Below, piece by piece: positions 15,435 through 24,925 of a DNA stretch of 64,000 bases. The notes beneath the pieces are model-generated. The model searched no databases. It had not been told where the DNA came from and saw only the letters and a list, made by a program, of their open reading frames with translations. The DNA lies in NCBI RefSeq assembly GCF_004327335.1, contig NZ_QJUO01000010.1, positions 1-64,000 of the forward strand. Direction: 5' to 3'. Both the position numbers and the translations under genes were made by a program. Numbering within the stretch: the first letter of the stretch is position 1; each line of letters opens with the position of its first letter. Source of the DNA: Stutzerimonas kirkiae (GTDB taxonomy: Bacteria > Pseudomonadota > Gammaproteobacteria > Pseudomonadales > Pseudomonadaceae).

Positions 15435-16130
15435 ATGCTGGCCTGGCTGTCGCGTGACGAACTGGCGTTCCCTGCGCTCGAGTCGGCATTGCGCGAACCG
15501 AACGGTTTGCTGGCGGCTGGCGGCGACCTGAGCGTCGAACGGCTGCTGGCGGCCTACCGGCATGGCTGCTTCCCCTGGTATCAGGATGGCCAGCCACTGC
15601 TGTGGTGGTCGCCGGACCCGCGCATGGTGCTGTTCCCGGGTGAGCTGCATGTGTCACGCAGCCTGCGCAAGCGCATACGCCAACAGCCTTTCCAGGTCAC
15701 CCTGGACCAGGCCTTCCAGGCCGTCATCGGCCACTGTGCCGGACCGCGGCGCAATACCGACGGAACCTGGATCACCAGCCCGATGCAGCGCGCCTACCTG
15801 CGTCTGCATGAGCTGGGCGTGGCGCACTCGGTGGAAGTCTGGCAGGAACAGCAACTGGTCGGTGGCCTGTACGGCCTGGCCATGGGCAGGCTGTTCTTCG
15901 GCGAGTCGATGTTCAGCCACGCCACGGATGCCTCGAAGATCGGCTTTGCCCACCTGGTGGAGTGCCTGCGGGAATGGGGCTTCGAGTTGCTCGACTGCCA
16001 GATGCATACCCGCCACCTGGCCAGCTTCGGCGCCCGCGAGATACCACGCACGGAGTTCGCCGCGATCCTGCATGGCGCGCTGGGCCGACCGGGCGAGTCC
16101 AACTGGCGAGGTCGGGCGAGTATCCCCTAA
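15435..16130 (+). CDS. aat: Leucyl/phenylalanyl-tRNA-protein transferase Aat
   Basis: 231-aa enzyme that adds Leu or Phe from tRNA to N-terminal Lys or Arg, creating primary N-degrons read by ClpS. Family hallmarks are [12 protein letters not shown] near the N-terminus, [31 protein letters not shown] and [16 protein letters not shown]. The ATG at 15435 has CTGGAG 9 bases upstream; a GTG nine bases earlier is less likely. Its partners ate, clpS and clpA are all within 5 kb. Confidence 0.96.
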   Translation: MLAWLSRDELAFPALESALREPNGLLAAGGDLSVERLLAAYRHGCFPWYQDGQPLLWWSPDPRMVLFPGELHVSRSLRKRIRQQPFQVTLDQAFQAVIGHCAGPRRNTDGTWITSPMQRAYLRLHELGVAHSVEVWQEQQLVGGLYGLAMGRLFFGESMFSHATDASKIGFAHLVECLREWGFELLDCQMHTRHLASFGAREIPRTEFAAILHGALGRPGESNWRGRASIP

Positions 16131-16162
16131 ACTGACAGCCATGAAATGCATGAGGCTTGACC

Positions 16163-16870
16163 ATGACCTCGCTGGCTCGTCTGAAGTTCTACGCCACACA
16201 GCCGCATGACTGCAGCTATCTCTCGGGCCAGCAGGCCACCACCTTGTTCCTCGACCCCAGCCAGCCGATGGACGAGCAGATCTATGCGCAATTATCCGAA
16301 GTCGGCTTTCGCCGTAGTGGCGACCACCTCTACCGTCCTCACTGCCAGCAGTGCAGCGCCTGCATAGCCGCTCGCCTGCCCGTCGCCGGCATGGCCCTGA
16401 AGCGCCAGCAGAAGCGCATCATCAAGCGCAACGCCGACCTGCGGGTCGAACGACGCCGGCCGACCTGCAACGATGAGATCTACTCGCTGTATGCCCGCTA
16501 TATCGAGCAGCGCCATGCGGATGGCGACATGTACCCGCCAAGCCGCGAGCAATTCACCACTTTCCTGGTCAGGGACCTGCCCTTCTGCCATTTCTACGAG
16601 TTCCGGCTGGATGGGCGGCTGCTGGCCGTTGCGGTCACCGACGTACTGCCCAACGGCCTGTCTGCCGTCTATACCTTCTACGAACCCGAGATGGCCCACA
16701 GGAGCCTGGGGCGCTACGCCATTCTGTGGCAACTGGGAGAGGCCGACCGCCTGGGCCTGGAAGCGCTCTACCTCGGCTACTGGATCAGGAACTGCCGGAA
16801 AATGAACTACAAGACCGAATACCGGCCAATCGAGCTTCTGGTCAACCAGCGTTGGGTACTGCTCAACTGA
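16163..16870 (+). CDS. ate: Aspartate/glutamate leucyltransferase (Ate/Bpt)
   Basis: 235-aa aminoacyl-tRNA-protein transferase homologous to eukaryotic ATE1. Bacterial Bpt enzymes transfer Leu to N-terminal Asp or Glu. The N-terminal Cys cluster with [15 protein letters not shown] and [18 protein letters not shown] (paired Cys) is present, as is the C-terminal catalytic region [19 protein letters not shown] and [15 protein letters not shown]. The ATG at 16163 has a GAGG site 7 bases upstream. Naming varies (ate in Pseudomonas, bpt elsewhere). Confidence 0.94.
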   Translation: MTSLARLKFYATQPHDCSYLSGQQATTLFLDPSQPMDEQIYAQLSEVGFRRSGDHLYRPHCQQCSACIAARLPVAGMALKRQQKRIIKRNADLRVERRRPTCNDEIYSLYARYIEQRHADGDMYPPSREQFTTFLVRDLPFCHFYEFRLDGRLLAVAVTDVLPNGLSAVYTFYEPEMAHRSLGRYAILWQLGEADRLGLEALYLGYWIRNCRKMNYKTEYRPIELLVNQRWVLLN

Positions 16871-16874
16871 AGCC

Positions 16875-16903
16875 TTGGCTCGGCAGGCCATTTCGGGCAC
16901 AAT
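16875..16903 (+). promoter_or_regulatory. Putative sigma-70 promoter of infA
   Basis: TTGGCT (16875-16880), a 17-bp spacer and CACAAT (16898-16903) lie between the ate stop and infA, about 68 bases upstream of the infA start codon. Both hexamers match the consensus at four positions. Confidence 0.5.
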
Positions 16904-16970
16904 ACCCGCCGCTTTTGCCTGGACATCGACTTGTGTCAGGCCAATCTTTGGTTATCGAGGGCTTTACTGA

Positions 16971-17189
16971 ATGTCGAAAGAAGACAGCTTCGAAATGGAA
17001 GGCACTGTCGTCGACACCCTGCCAAACACCATGTTCCGCGTGGAGTTGGAAAACGGGCACGTCGTTACCGCGCATATCTCCGGGAAGATGCGCAAGAATT
17101 ACATCCGGATTCTCACCGGCGACAAGGTTCGGGTCGAGCTGACCCCCTACGACCTGAGCAAAGGGCGTATCACCTACCGCGCACGCTGA
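16971..17189 (+). CDS. infA: Translation initiation factor IF-1
   Basis: 72-aa OB-fold protein, the exact length of the family. It binds the ribosomal A site during initiation with IF-2 and IF-3. The sequence [19 protein letters not shown] to TYRAR is close to the E. coli protein. It is followed by a strong bidirectional terminator shared with clpA. Confidence 0.98.
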
Positions 17190-17199
17190 TCCGCGATCA

Positions 17200-17237
17200 C
17201 TAAAAAGCCCGGCAAGTCACCTTGCCGGGCTTTTTAG
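17200..17237. terminator. Bidirectional terminator between infA and clpA
   Basis: A 17-bp perfect inverted repeat (17200-17216 with 17221-17237), loop of 4, has A-runs on the left arm and T-runs on the right arm. It can serve as a Rho-independent terminator for both convergent genes. Confidence 0.92.
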
Positions 17238-17255
17238 TTGGCCATCGCGAAAGGC

Positions 17256-19523
17256 TCAGGCCATCTCTTCGGCGACTTCGAACTCGAAATGCAGTTCTTC
17301 GCCCTGCATGTCCACATGCACCACGCCACCACCATGGGATAGCTCGCCAAAGAGTATTTCCTCGGCCAGCGGGCGCTTGATGCGATCCTGGATCAGGCGC
17401 GCCATGGGGCGTGCGCCCATCTGCGCATCGTAGCCATGCTCGGCCAGCCAGTTGCGCGCCGGCTCCGACACCTCGAGCGTGACATGCTTGTCTTCCAGTT
17501 GCGCCTGCAACTCCACCAGGAACTTGTCGACGATGCTCTTGATGACTTCATGGCTGAGCCGGCCGAACTGGATGATGCTGTCCAGGCGGTTGCGGAACTC
17601 CGGCGTGAAGCTCTTGCGGATGACTTCCATGGCGTCCGAAGTGTGATCCTGATGAGTGAAGCCGATCGAGGCGCGTGCTGCGGTTTCCGCGCCGGCATTG
17701 GTGGTCATGATCAGGATGACATTGCGGAAATCCGCCTTGCGCCCGTTGTTGTCGGTCAGCGTACCGTGGTCCATCACCTGCAGCAGCAGATTGAACACCT
17801 CCGGATGCGCCTTCTCGATTTCATCCAGCAACAGCACGCAATGCGGCTGCTTGGTGATCGCCTCGGTCAGCAGGCCGCCCTGGTCGAAGCCGACATACCC
17901 CGGCGGTGCGCCGATCAGGCGCGACACCGTATGCCGCTCCATGTATTCGGACATATCGAAACGCACCAGCTCGATGCCCATGGCGCGCGCCAGTTGGCGG
18001 GCCACCTCGGTCTTGCCGACGCCGGTCGGGCCGGCGAACAGGAACGAACCGATCGGCTTGTCCGGGGCCTTCAGGCCCGCGCGCGACAGCTTGATCGCGG
18101 TCGCTAGCGAGCCGATGGCATCGTCCTGGCCGAATACCGTGAGCTTGAGGTCCCGCTCCAGGTTACGCAGCAGTTCCTTGTCCGAAGAGGTGACATGCTT
18201 GGGCGGAATACGGGCGATCTTGGCCACGATATCCTCCACCTGGGCGACATCGATACTGTCCACCCGCTGCTCTTCCGGCAACAGACGCTGGTAGGCGCCA
18301 GCCTCGTCGATCACATCGATGGCCTTGTCCGGCATATGCCGGTCGTTGATGTAGCGTGCCGCCAGCTCGGCGGCCGCACGCAGCGCCTCGTCCGTGTATT
18401 CGATATGGTGGTGCTGCTCGAAGCGGCTCTTGAGGCCGCGCAGTATGCCGATAGTGTCCTCCACAGAGGGCTCGCTGACATCCACCTTCTGGAAGCGCCT
18501 GGCCAATGCCCGGTCCTTTTCGAAAATGCCGCGGAACTCCTGGAAGGTGGTGGAGCCGATGCAGCGGATTTCTCCGGAGGAAAGCAATGGCTTGAGCAGG
18601 TTGGAGGCATCCATGACGCCGCCGGAAGCCGCGCCGGCGCCAATGATGGTGTGGATCTCGTCGATGAACAGGATCGCCTGCGGGCGCTTGCGCAACTCAC
18701 CGAGCAGCGCCTTGAAGCGCTTCTCGAAGTCGCCCCGGTACTTGGTGCCGGCCAGCAGCGCGCCAAGGTCCAGGGAATAGACCACGCTGTCGGCCAGCAG
18801 GTCGGGCACCTGGCCGTCGACGATGCGCTTGGCCAGCCCTTCGGCGATCGCCGTCTTGCCGACCCCCGCCTCGCCCACCAGCAACGGATTGTTCTTGCGC
18901 CGCCGCGCGAGGATCTGCGCGACACGCTCCACCTCGGCCTCGCGCCCGACCAGCGGGTCGATGCGTCCCAGGCGGGCGGCCTCGTTCAGATTGCTGGCAT
19001 AGGAATCGAGCGGGCTGCTTGCGCTCGCGCCCTCGACCGCCTCTTCGTCCTGCATTTCCGCATCGTTTTCCGCAGGCTCGTTGCCGGGCACCTTGGAAAT
19101 ACCATGGGCGATATAGTTGACGACATCTATGCGCGCCACGTTCTGCTGCTTGAGCAGGAATACCGCCTGGCTTTCCTGTTCGCTGAAAATGGCCACCAGC
19201 ACATTGGCGCCGGTCACCTCGCGCTTGCCCGAACTCTGCACATGGAACACCGCACGCTGCAGCACCCGCTGGAAGCCCAGGGTCGGCTGCGTCTCGCGCT
19301 CCTCGTCATGCTGAGGAATCAGTGGCGTCGTCGAGTCGATGAACTCCTGCAAGTCATGGCGCAGGCGGTCCAGGCTGGCCCCGCAGGCGCGCAGTACCGT
19401 GGCGGCGGCCTCGTTATCGAGCAGCGCCAGCAACAGGTGTTCCACCGTCATGAACTCATGACGCTTGGCACGGGCCTCCTTGAAGGCCAGATTCAGAGTG
19501 ACTTCCAGCTCTCGATTCAACAT
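17256..19523 (-). CDS. clpA: ATP-dependent protease ATPase subunit ClpA
   Basis: 755-aa AAA+ unfoldase of ClpAP. It has an N-terminal double Clp repeat (about 1-145), first AAA module with Walker [14 protein letters not shown] near 213-225, and second module with [11 protein letters not shown] near 493-503. The usual ClpP-loop region and a C-terminal D2-small domain follow. I use the ATG at 19523 ([14 protein letters not shown]), which has a GAGGTGAAG ribosome-binding site; the open frame runs 25 codons further without support. clpS lies 32 bases upstream on the same strand. Confidence 0.97.
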   Translation of the reverse strand: MLNRELEVTLNLAFKEARAKRHEFMTVEHLLLALLDNEAAATVLRACGASLDRLRHDLQEFIDSTTPLIPQHDEERETQPTLGFQRVLQRAVFHVQSSGKREVTGANVLVAIFSEQESQAVFLLKQQNVARIDVVNYIAHGISKVPGNEPAENDAEMQDEEAVEGASASSPLDSYASNLNEAARLGRIDPLVGREAEVERVAQILARRRKNNPLLVGEAGVGKTAIAEGLAKRIVDGQVPDLLADSVVYSLDLGALLAGTKYRGDFEKRFKALLGELRKRPQAILFIDEIHTIIGAGAASGGVMDASNLLKPLLSSGEIRCIGSTTFQEFRGIFEKDRALARRFQKVDVSEPSVEDTIGILRGLKSRFEQHHHIEYTDEALRAAAELAARYINDRHMPDKAIDVIDEAGAYQRLLPEEQRVDSIDVAQVEDIVAKIARIPPKHVTSSDKELLRNLERDLKLTVFGQDDAIGSLATAIKLSRAGLKAPDKPIGSFLFAGPTGVGKTEVARQLARAMGIELVRFDMSEYMERHTVSRLIGAPPGYVGFDQGGLLTEAITKQPHCVLLLDEIEKAHPEVFNLLLQVMDHGTLTDNNGRKADFRNVILIMTTNAGAETAARASIGFTHQDHTSDAMEVIRKSFTPEFRNRLDSIIQFGRLSHEVIKSIVDKFLVELQAQLEDKHVTLEVSEPARNWLAEHGYDAQMGARPMARLIQDRIKRPLAEEILFGELSHGGGVVHVDMQGEELHFEFEVAEEMA

Positions 19524-19555
19524 AGCTTCACCTCTTGCCTGGACCGTTCTTCGGA

Positions 19556-19918
19556 TTAAGCGTCTTTCTCTATCTCGCAGAGCAGCGGATGCTGGCATTC
19601 CCTTGCATATTGATTGACTTGAGCGGCCTTGGTTTCAGCGATATCTCGCGTGTAGATGCCGCAGACCGCCTTTCCTTCAGTATGAACGGCCAACATGATC
19701 CTGGTGGCCTGTTCGCGGTTATGACTGAATATGCCTTCGAGCACCTCGACGACGAAATCCATCGGGGTGTAATCATCGTTGAACATGATCACTTTATACA
19801 TCGGCGGCGCCTGCAGCGCAGGCTTGGCTTCCTGCACGGCGATGCCTGAATCGTGACCATCTGTGTCGTCGTGGTGCTCCTGGTCGGAAGCCTGACGGAT
19901 ATCGGGTATTGCATGCAT
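19556..19918 (-). CDS. clpS: ClpS adaptor (N-recognin)
   Basis: 120-aa adaptor that binds N-degron residues Leu, Phe, Trp and Tyr and hands substrates to ClpA. The variable acidic N-terminal extension (about 1-38) is followed by the folded domain [20 protein letters not shown], whose NDD..T..FV segment forms the hydrophobic pocket. The C-terminus is [14 protein letters not shown]. The start MHAIPDIRQ at 19918 matches the Pseudomonas family; the 29 upstream codons are not conserved coding. It is divergent from cspD. Confidence 0.95.
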   Translation of the reverse strand: MHAIPDIRQASDQEHHDDTDGHDSGIAVQEAKPALQAPPMYKVIMFNDDYTPMDFVVEVLEGIFSHNREQATRIMLAVHTEGKAVCGIYTRDIAETKAAQVNQYARECQHPLLCEIEKDA

Positions 19919-20131
19919 GCGTATCGGTTTCTCGATCTGGGCCGGGGAGCCGCAATGGTTGACGTGTTTCACAGCAGCCGACGAGCCGCCTTGACTATCA
20001 GCCAAACGATGATAAAAACGGTAAGGTGCCTACATCGGCAACGGGTTGCGCGCAATGGGCCCTGGGCCGCACAGCGCGGAATGAAATGGATGTTACTCCA
20101 GTAATGGACTCCTTTGCAGAGGGATACCAGC

Positions 20132-20386
20132 ATGCTAAGTGGTAAGGTCAAGTGGTTCAACAACGCCAAGGGCTATGGCTTCATCGTGGCCGATGGCGAA
20201 AGCGAGGACCTGTTCGCCCACTATTCGGCCATACAGATGGATGGCTACAAGACACTGAAAGCCGGGCAGGCGGTCACGTTCGATATCATCCAGGGGCCCA
20301 AGGGGCTGCATGCGGTCAATATCCACAGCCCGCAGGACAGCGAAGCGTCATCCCGCCCACAAGCCCCGGCGTCAGCCGCGATCTGA
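20132..20386 (+). CDS. cspD: Cold-shock-like protein CspD
   Basis: 84-aa single-stranded nucleic-acid-binding cold-shock domain protein of the CspD class, which in E. coli inhibits replication in stationary phase. RNP1 (KGYGFIV) and RNP2 (DLFAHYSAI) are visible. A short Ser/Pro/Ala tail follows the domain. The ATG at 20132 is preceded by GAGGG (20119-20123). Its position divergent to clpS-clpA is the standard one. A terminator-like hairpin follows. Confidence 0.93.
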   Translation: MLSGKVKWFNNAKGYGFIVADGESEDLFAHYSAIQMDGYKTLKAGQAVTFDIIQGPKGLHAVNIHSPQDSEASSRPQAPASAAI

Positions 20387-20399
20387 ACGAATCCCCAGG

Positions 20400-20424
20400 C
20401 GTGGAGCGCCGACGGCGCTCCACG
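20400..20424. terminator. Hairpin between cspD and rlmKL
   Basis: An 11-bp perfect stem (20400-20410 with 20414-20424) with a 3-base loop lies between convergent cspD and rlmKL. There is no T-run, so it may be a weak or Rho-assisted bidirectional terminator. Confidence 0.6.
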
Positions 20425-20443
20425 GCCACATCATCGGTCGCCG

Positions 20444-22600
20444 CTATTTCCCGGCCTTGATCATCCAGGCACGGTGAATGCGGTTGTTGCGCTGGAAGTC
20501 GGCGTCCAGGGTCGTGCCGCTGATCTCTTCGATGAGGTAGCGCGAGGCCAGGTCCTCATCCAGCGAGAAACGCCGGAAGTTGTTGGAGAAATACAACGCC
20601 CCGCCTGGCGCCAGCCTCGCCATGGCCAGGTCGAGCAACTCGCCATGGTCCCTCTGCACATCGAAAACACCTTCCATGCGCTTCGAGTTGGAGAAGGTCG
20701 GCGGATCGATGAAGATCAGTTCGTACTCGCCTCGGTCGTTGCGTAGCCACTCCATGACATCGGCCTGCTCCAGGCGCTGCCTGTCGGAAAACCCATTGAG
20801 CGCCAGGTTGCGCCGCGCCCAGTCCAGGTAGGTCCTGGAAAGATCGACGCTGGTGGTGCTGCGTGCGCCGCCCCTGGCGGCATGCACGGTTGCCGTGGCG
20901 GTGTAGCAGAACAGGTTGAGGAAGCGCTTGCCTGCCGCTTCGCGCTGGATGCGCAAGCGCAATGGGCGATGGTCGAGGAACAGCCCGGTATCGAGGTAGT
21001 CGGTCAGGTTGACCAGAAGCTTCACGCCACCCTCCGCGACCTCGAGGAATTCGCCCCTGGCCGCCTGGCGCTCGTATTGCCGGGTGCCGCTCTGGCGCTC
21101 GCGGCGCTTGACGACGATGCGTTCCTGGGGGACCTCCAGCGCCTGCGGCAGTGCCGCCAGGGCGTCCATCAGCCGTTCCTGGGCCTTGAGCGGGTCGATG
21201 GAGCGCGGCGGCGCGTACTCTTGCACATGCACCCAGTCCCGGTACAGGTCCACCGCCAGGGCATATTCGGGCATATCCGCGTCATACAGGCGGTAGCATT
21301 CAACCCCTTCGCGGCGTGCCCACTTGCCCAGGGTGCGCAGGTTCTTGCGCAGGCGATTGGCGAACATCTGCGCCCCTTCGCTCAGGCGCGCGGTCGGCAC
21401 GGCCTGCTGCTCGCGGCGCTCGGTCACGAAGTTCTGCGGTTCGACCTGAAACAACAGCAGCTTGCATGGCAGCGCGCCATTCCAGAAAGCATACTGCTTG
21501 TGGCTACGCAGCCCCATGCGCTTGCCAAGCTCGGGCGCGCCGGTGAAGATGCCCGCCTCCCAGCCAAGGCAGGCCTGGCGCAAGCGTTCGCCAAGGTTCT
21601 GGTAGAGATAAAGCAGGCTCGCCTCATCACCCAGGCGTTCGCCATAGGGCGGGTTGCAGATCACCAGCCCCTTCTGCCCCTTGTCCGTGCGTGGCTCGAA
21701 GGTCGCCAGTTCCCCCTGGTAGATACGCACCCATTCCGCCAACCCGGCGCGCTCGATATTGTTGCGCGCCGGCTGGATCAGCCGCGGATCGGCCTCGTAG
21801 CCGCGAATCCACAGTGGCGCCCGGGCCAGTCCGGCCTCGGCGCGGGCCTGTGCCTCGCTGCACAGGCCCGCCCAGATGGCCGGCACATGCCCCAGCCAGT
21901 TCGAGAAACCCCAGCGCTCGCGCTTCAGGTTGGGCGCGATATCCGCGGCGATCATCGCCCCCTCGATGAGAAAGGTGCCGACGCCGCACATGGGGTCGGC
22001 CAGCGCCCCGCCCTCGCGTGCCAGGCGTGGCCACCCGGCACGGATCAGGATCGCCGCCGCGAGGTTTTCCTTCAGCGGTGCCGCCCCTTGCTGAAGGCGA
22101 TAGCCGCGCTGGTGCAGGCTGTGCCCGGACAGGTCGATCGAGAGCACGGCCTGCCCCCTTTCCAGGTGCAGGTGGACACGCAGGTCGGGGTTCAGCTTGT
22201 CGATGGCGGGCCGTTGCCCGCCGTGGGTGCGCAGGCGATCGACGATCGCATCCTTGACCTTCAGGGCACCGAAATGCGTATTGTCGATGCCCGAGCCGAC
22301 GCCGCTGAACTCGACGGCCAGGCTACCGTCGGCAGCCAGGTGCTCGGACCAGTCCAGTTCATGCACACCCTGATAGAGGGTTTCCGCCGTCTGCGTGGGG
22401 AAGCGCCTGAGCACCAGCAACACGCGATTCGCCAGCCGCGACCAGAGGCAGAGCCGGTAGGCCACCTCCAGGGTCGCCTGCCCTCGAACGGCGGCGACCT
22501 GCTCGCGAGCATCCTCCAGGCCGAGTTCGCTCGCCTCGGCCAGCAGCAGGTTTTCCAGCCCCTTGGGGCACGTCAGTATCAGTTCGTGGCGGTCGCTCAT
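20444..22600 (-). CDS. rlmL: Bifunctional 23S rRNA methyltransferase RlmKL
   Basis: 718-aa fusion enzyme. Residues about 45-155 form the THUMP domain. The central methyltransferase (NPPYGERLG near 314) makes m2G2445, and the C-terminal Rossmann methyltransferase (DPPTFSNSKRM near 637) makes m7G2069 in E. coli numbering. The ATG at 22600 (MSDRHELILTCPKGLE) is the family start; 21 upstream codons in frame are not. rmf, a ribosome hibernation factor, lies divergently upstream. Confidence 0.95.
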   Translation of the reverse strand: MSDRHELILTCPKGLENLLLAEASELGLEDAREQVAAVRGQATLEVAYRLCLWSRLANRVLLVLRRFPTQTAETLYQGVHELDWSEHLAADGSLAVEFSGVGSGIDNTHFGALKVKDAIVDRLRTHGGQRPAIDKLNPDLRVHLHLERGQAVLSIDLSGHSLHQRGYRLQQGAAPLKENLAAAILIRAGWPRLAREGGALADPMCGVGTFLIEGAMIAADIAPNLKRERWGFSNWLGHVPAIWAGLCSEAQARAEAGLARAPLWIRGYEADPRLIQPARNNIERAGLAEWVRIYQGELATFEPRTDKGQKGLVICNPPYGERLGDEASLLYLYQNLGERLRQACLGWEAGIFTGAPELGKRMGLRSHKQYAFWNGALPCKLLLFQVEPQNFVTERREQQAVPTARLSEGAQMFANRLRKNLRTLGKWARREGVECYRLYDADMPEYALAVDLYRDWVHVQEYAPPRSIDPLKAQERLMDALAALPQALEVPQERIVVKRRERQSGTRQYERQAARGEFLEVAEGGVKLLVNLTDYLDTGLFLDHRPLRLRIQREAAGKRFLNLFCYTATATVHAARGGARSTTSVDLSRTYLDWARRNLALNGFSDRQRLEQADVMEWLRNDRGEYELIFIDPPTFSNSKRMEGVFDVQRDHGELLDLAMARLAPGGALYFSNNFRRFSLDEDLASRYLIEEISGTTLDADFQRNNRIHRAWMIKAGK

Positions 22601-22946
22601 GTGAAATCCGTGAGTCGCAATGGGTAAGCCGCGAGCATCCCTTCGTCGGATGATCATGGTCATTATGGCAATGGGAGCGATTCTCTCCCGCTGCGAAAAA
22701 GTCTGTCAGGGCCGCCCCTTACAGCGCTGTGGCGGCAAAGCTTATAGGGCAGTTCCATGGTCGGGTTACGTGCTTATGACAAAACGATCATTCCAGCCAC
22801 AGGGGCATTGGGTTAGAACTCGACCAGCCAGCCATTCGTATGCGCTGGCCGGGAACCGCCACGCCGGCAGCGGTTCCCACGAGGCTTTACAACGAAAAGC
22901 CTCGCAACGAGCAGGAACACCAGTCAACCACTGAGGGCAATACCCA
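22601..22946. other. 346-bp divergent intergenic region rlmKL / rmf
   Basis: No gene is recognisable here. It must contain the promoters of rlmKL and rmf. The last 10 bases before rmf carry a GAGGG ribosome-binding site. I see no clear hexamer pair. Confidence 0.6.
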
Positions 22947-23162
22947 ATGAGAAGACTCAAGCGTGATCCGATGGAACGAGCATTTCTGCGCGGTTATCAG
23001 CATGGCATCCATGGCAAGTCCCGCGACCTGTGTCCCTTTTCCCACCCCGGCATCCGCCAGGCCTGGATCAATGGCTGGCGTGAGGGCCGGGGCGACAACT
23101 GGGACGGCCTGACCGGCACCGCCGGCCTGCACAGGCTGAACGAATTACGAGCAGTCGGCTGA
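22947..23162 (+). CDS. rmf: Ribosome modulation factor
   Basis: 71-aa basic protein that dimerises 70S ribosomes into inactive 100S particles in stationary phase. The core MRRLKRDPMERAFLRGYQHG through RQAWINGWREGRGDNW matches RMF. It is somewhat longer than the 55-aa E. coli protein at the C-terminus, as in other Pseudomonas. A terminator follows 19 bases after the stop. Confidence 0.95.
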   Translation: MRRLKRDPMERAFLRGYQHGIHGKSRDLCPFSHPGIRQAWINGWREGRGDNWDGLTGTAGLHRLNELRAVG

Positions 23163-23181
23163 TCCCGGCCAGCAGTCACAC

Positions 23182-23204
23182 CAGGGGCTCTGCGAGAGCC
23201 CCTG
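23182..23204 (+). terminator. Terminator after rmf
   Basis: A 10-bp perfect stem (23182-23191 with 23195-23204) with a 3-base loop lies between convergent rmf and pyrD. There is no long T-run; it may serve both directions. Confidence 0.65.
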
Positions 23205-23214
23205 TCCGACCGGC

Positions 23215-24237
23215 TCAGCGTGGCAACGCGGCAATCGCATCCACCGCTTCGCGAATCAGTGCCGGCCCCCTGTAGATGAACCCGGAATACAATTGAACCA
23301 GGCTGGCACCGGCCTGTATCTTCTCGGCCGCATGGCGCCCTTCGGTGATGCCGCCGACCGCGATGATCGGCAGACGGCCGCCAAGGGTTTCCGCCAGCAC
23401 CCGCACCGTATGGCTACTTTTGTCACGGACCGGCGCGCCCGAGAGCCCGCCCGCCTCATCGGCATGCGCCAGGCCGGCGACACCGTCACGGGCCAGGGTG
23501 GTATTGGTCGCGATGATTCCGTCCAGGCCAGCCTCGAGTACGCTGCGGGCGACCGCTTCGGTTTCCTCGTCGCTCATGTCCGGCGCGATCTTGACTGCCA
23601 GTGGTACCCGCTTGCCATGTTCGATCTCCAGCGCTTCCCGGCGCACGCGCAGCGCATCGAGCAACTGCCTGAGCGACTCGCCGAACTGCAGGCTGCGTAG
23701 CCCGGGTGTATTCGGCGAGCTGACATTCACCGTGATATAGCTGGCATACGGATAGACGCGCTCCAGGCAGAGCAGATAATCGCTTTCGGCCTGCTCGACG
23801 GGCGTATCGAAGTTCTTGCCGATATTGATGCCCAGCACGCCCTTGAACCCGGCCGCCCGCACATGGGCCAACAAGGCGTCCAGCCCCTGATTGTTGAAAC
23901 CCATGCGGTTGATGATCGCTTGCGCTTCGGCGAGGCGGAACAGGCGCGGCCTGGGGTTGCCGGGTTGTGCCCGCGGGGTGACGGTGCCTATCTCGAGGAA
24001 GCCGAAACCCAGTTGCGACAGCCCCAGGATGGCTTCGCCATTCTTGTCCAGACCGGCTGCCAGGCCGACCGGATTGGGGAAATCCAGCCCCATCACACTG
24101 ACCGGCAACGGCGTCGGCTTGCGCGTCAGCAGGCCATTCAAGCCAAGGCGACCTCCTGCCCCGATCAGTTCCAACGAGAGCTCATGGGCGGTTTCTGGAG
24201 TGAGTTTGAAGAGCAACTGGCGGGCCAGGTTATACAT
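23215..24237 (-). CDS. pyrD: Dihydroorotate dehydrogenase (quinone), class 2
   Basis: 340-aa FMN enzyme of pyrimidine synthesis, attached to the inner membrane by its N-terminal helices and coupled to quinones. It shows the class 2 N-terminus [20 protein letters not shown], the FMN/substrate segments [13 protein letters not shown] and [11 protein letters not shown], the catalytic-Ser region [13 protein letters not shown], and [11 protein letters not shown]. The ATG at 24237 is preferred to a TTG two codons upstream. Confidence 0.96.
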   Translation of the reverse strand: MYNLARQLLFKLTPETAHELSLELIGAGGRLGLNGLLTRKPTPLPVSVMGLDFPNPVGLAAGLDKNGEAILGLSQLGFGFLEIGTVTPRAQPGNPRPRLFRLAEAQAIINRMGFNNQGLDALLAHVRAAGFKGVLGINIGKNFDTPVEQAESDYLLCLERVYPYASYITVNVSSPNTPGLRSLQFGESLRQLLDALRVRREALEIEHGKRVPLAVKIAPDMSDEETEAVARSVLEAGLDGIIATNTTLARDGVAGLAHADEAGGLSGAPVRDKSSHTVRVLAETLGGRLPIIAVGGITEGRHAAEKIQAGASLVQLYSGFIYRGPALIREAVDAIAALPR

Positions 24238-24371
24238 GCGCAATCCAGAGTCGAGATGATGACGGTGACGCAGTATAACAGGGGCTTCATGGCGCGGCGG
24301 CAGAATGCGGCTACATCATGGATGGATCCCGGTATATGGCGCACCCGCAAAGCCGCCATCATCCACCGCGA

Positions 24372-24596
24372 CTACCCCTTGAGACGGCGCAGGCTGATCA
24401 GTTCGCCCTCGTTGGAGAAATCCAGCACGAAGCTGCCATACAACCCTTCCCGCGCGAAGAACGGTCGCAGGTGGTGGGCCGGCAGGCTGACCCGCTTGCC
24501 TTCGCGGCTGCGCACCAGGATCCGGTTGGCCCGCCCCTGGTAGAGCGCCAGCAGGCGCTCCGGGGAAATGGCGATATCCAGGGTCAGGCTAGGCAT
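24372..24596 (-). CDS. DUF2835 family protein
   Basis: 74-aa small protein with no signal peptide or membrane segment. It matches the uncharacterised DUF2835 family (RLLALYQGRANRILVRSREG, RVSLPAHHLRPFFAREGL). It is rich in basic residues and could bind nucleic acid, but function is unknown. It lies 134 bases upstream of pyrD on the same strand. Confidence 0.8.
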   Translation of the reverse strand: MPSLTLDIAISPERLLALYQGRANRILVRSREGKRVSLPAHHLRPFFAREGLYGSFVLDFSNEGELISLRRLKG

Positions 24597-24925
24597 ACCG
24601 GTCGCCCCGTTCGGTGAATTTCATATCGACGCCTTTTCCTGTGCAGCAAGAACCCGGATGAGTGCCTATTCTGCCCTGCCCTCATTGACCCTGCCAGGGC
24701 AACGGCACCGGATCGTCATCCGGACACCGGCGGCGGCAAGAGTGGTTCCGCCCAGCCTCGAGCTTTCAGCGCTCTTTTCGGCTCTTTGCCCCGCATGGCG
24801 CACTCCCCCGCCGGGCTTGCCAGGCGACAGGAGCAGCGTCATCGTCTTTGGTGTATGTTGGCCGCCCTCAATACGGGCCTGCAGGCGAGAATGCAGGTCT
24901 TTCAGCCACTCCTTGCGCAGCAGCC
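24597..24925. other. 329-bp intergenic region, no gene seen
   Basis: Lies between divergent DUF2835 and the MFS transporter gene. An open frame in phase with the MFS gene begins at 24848 but its first 26 codons do not look like a transporter N-terminus. No promoter or structure stands out. Confidence 0.5.
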
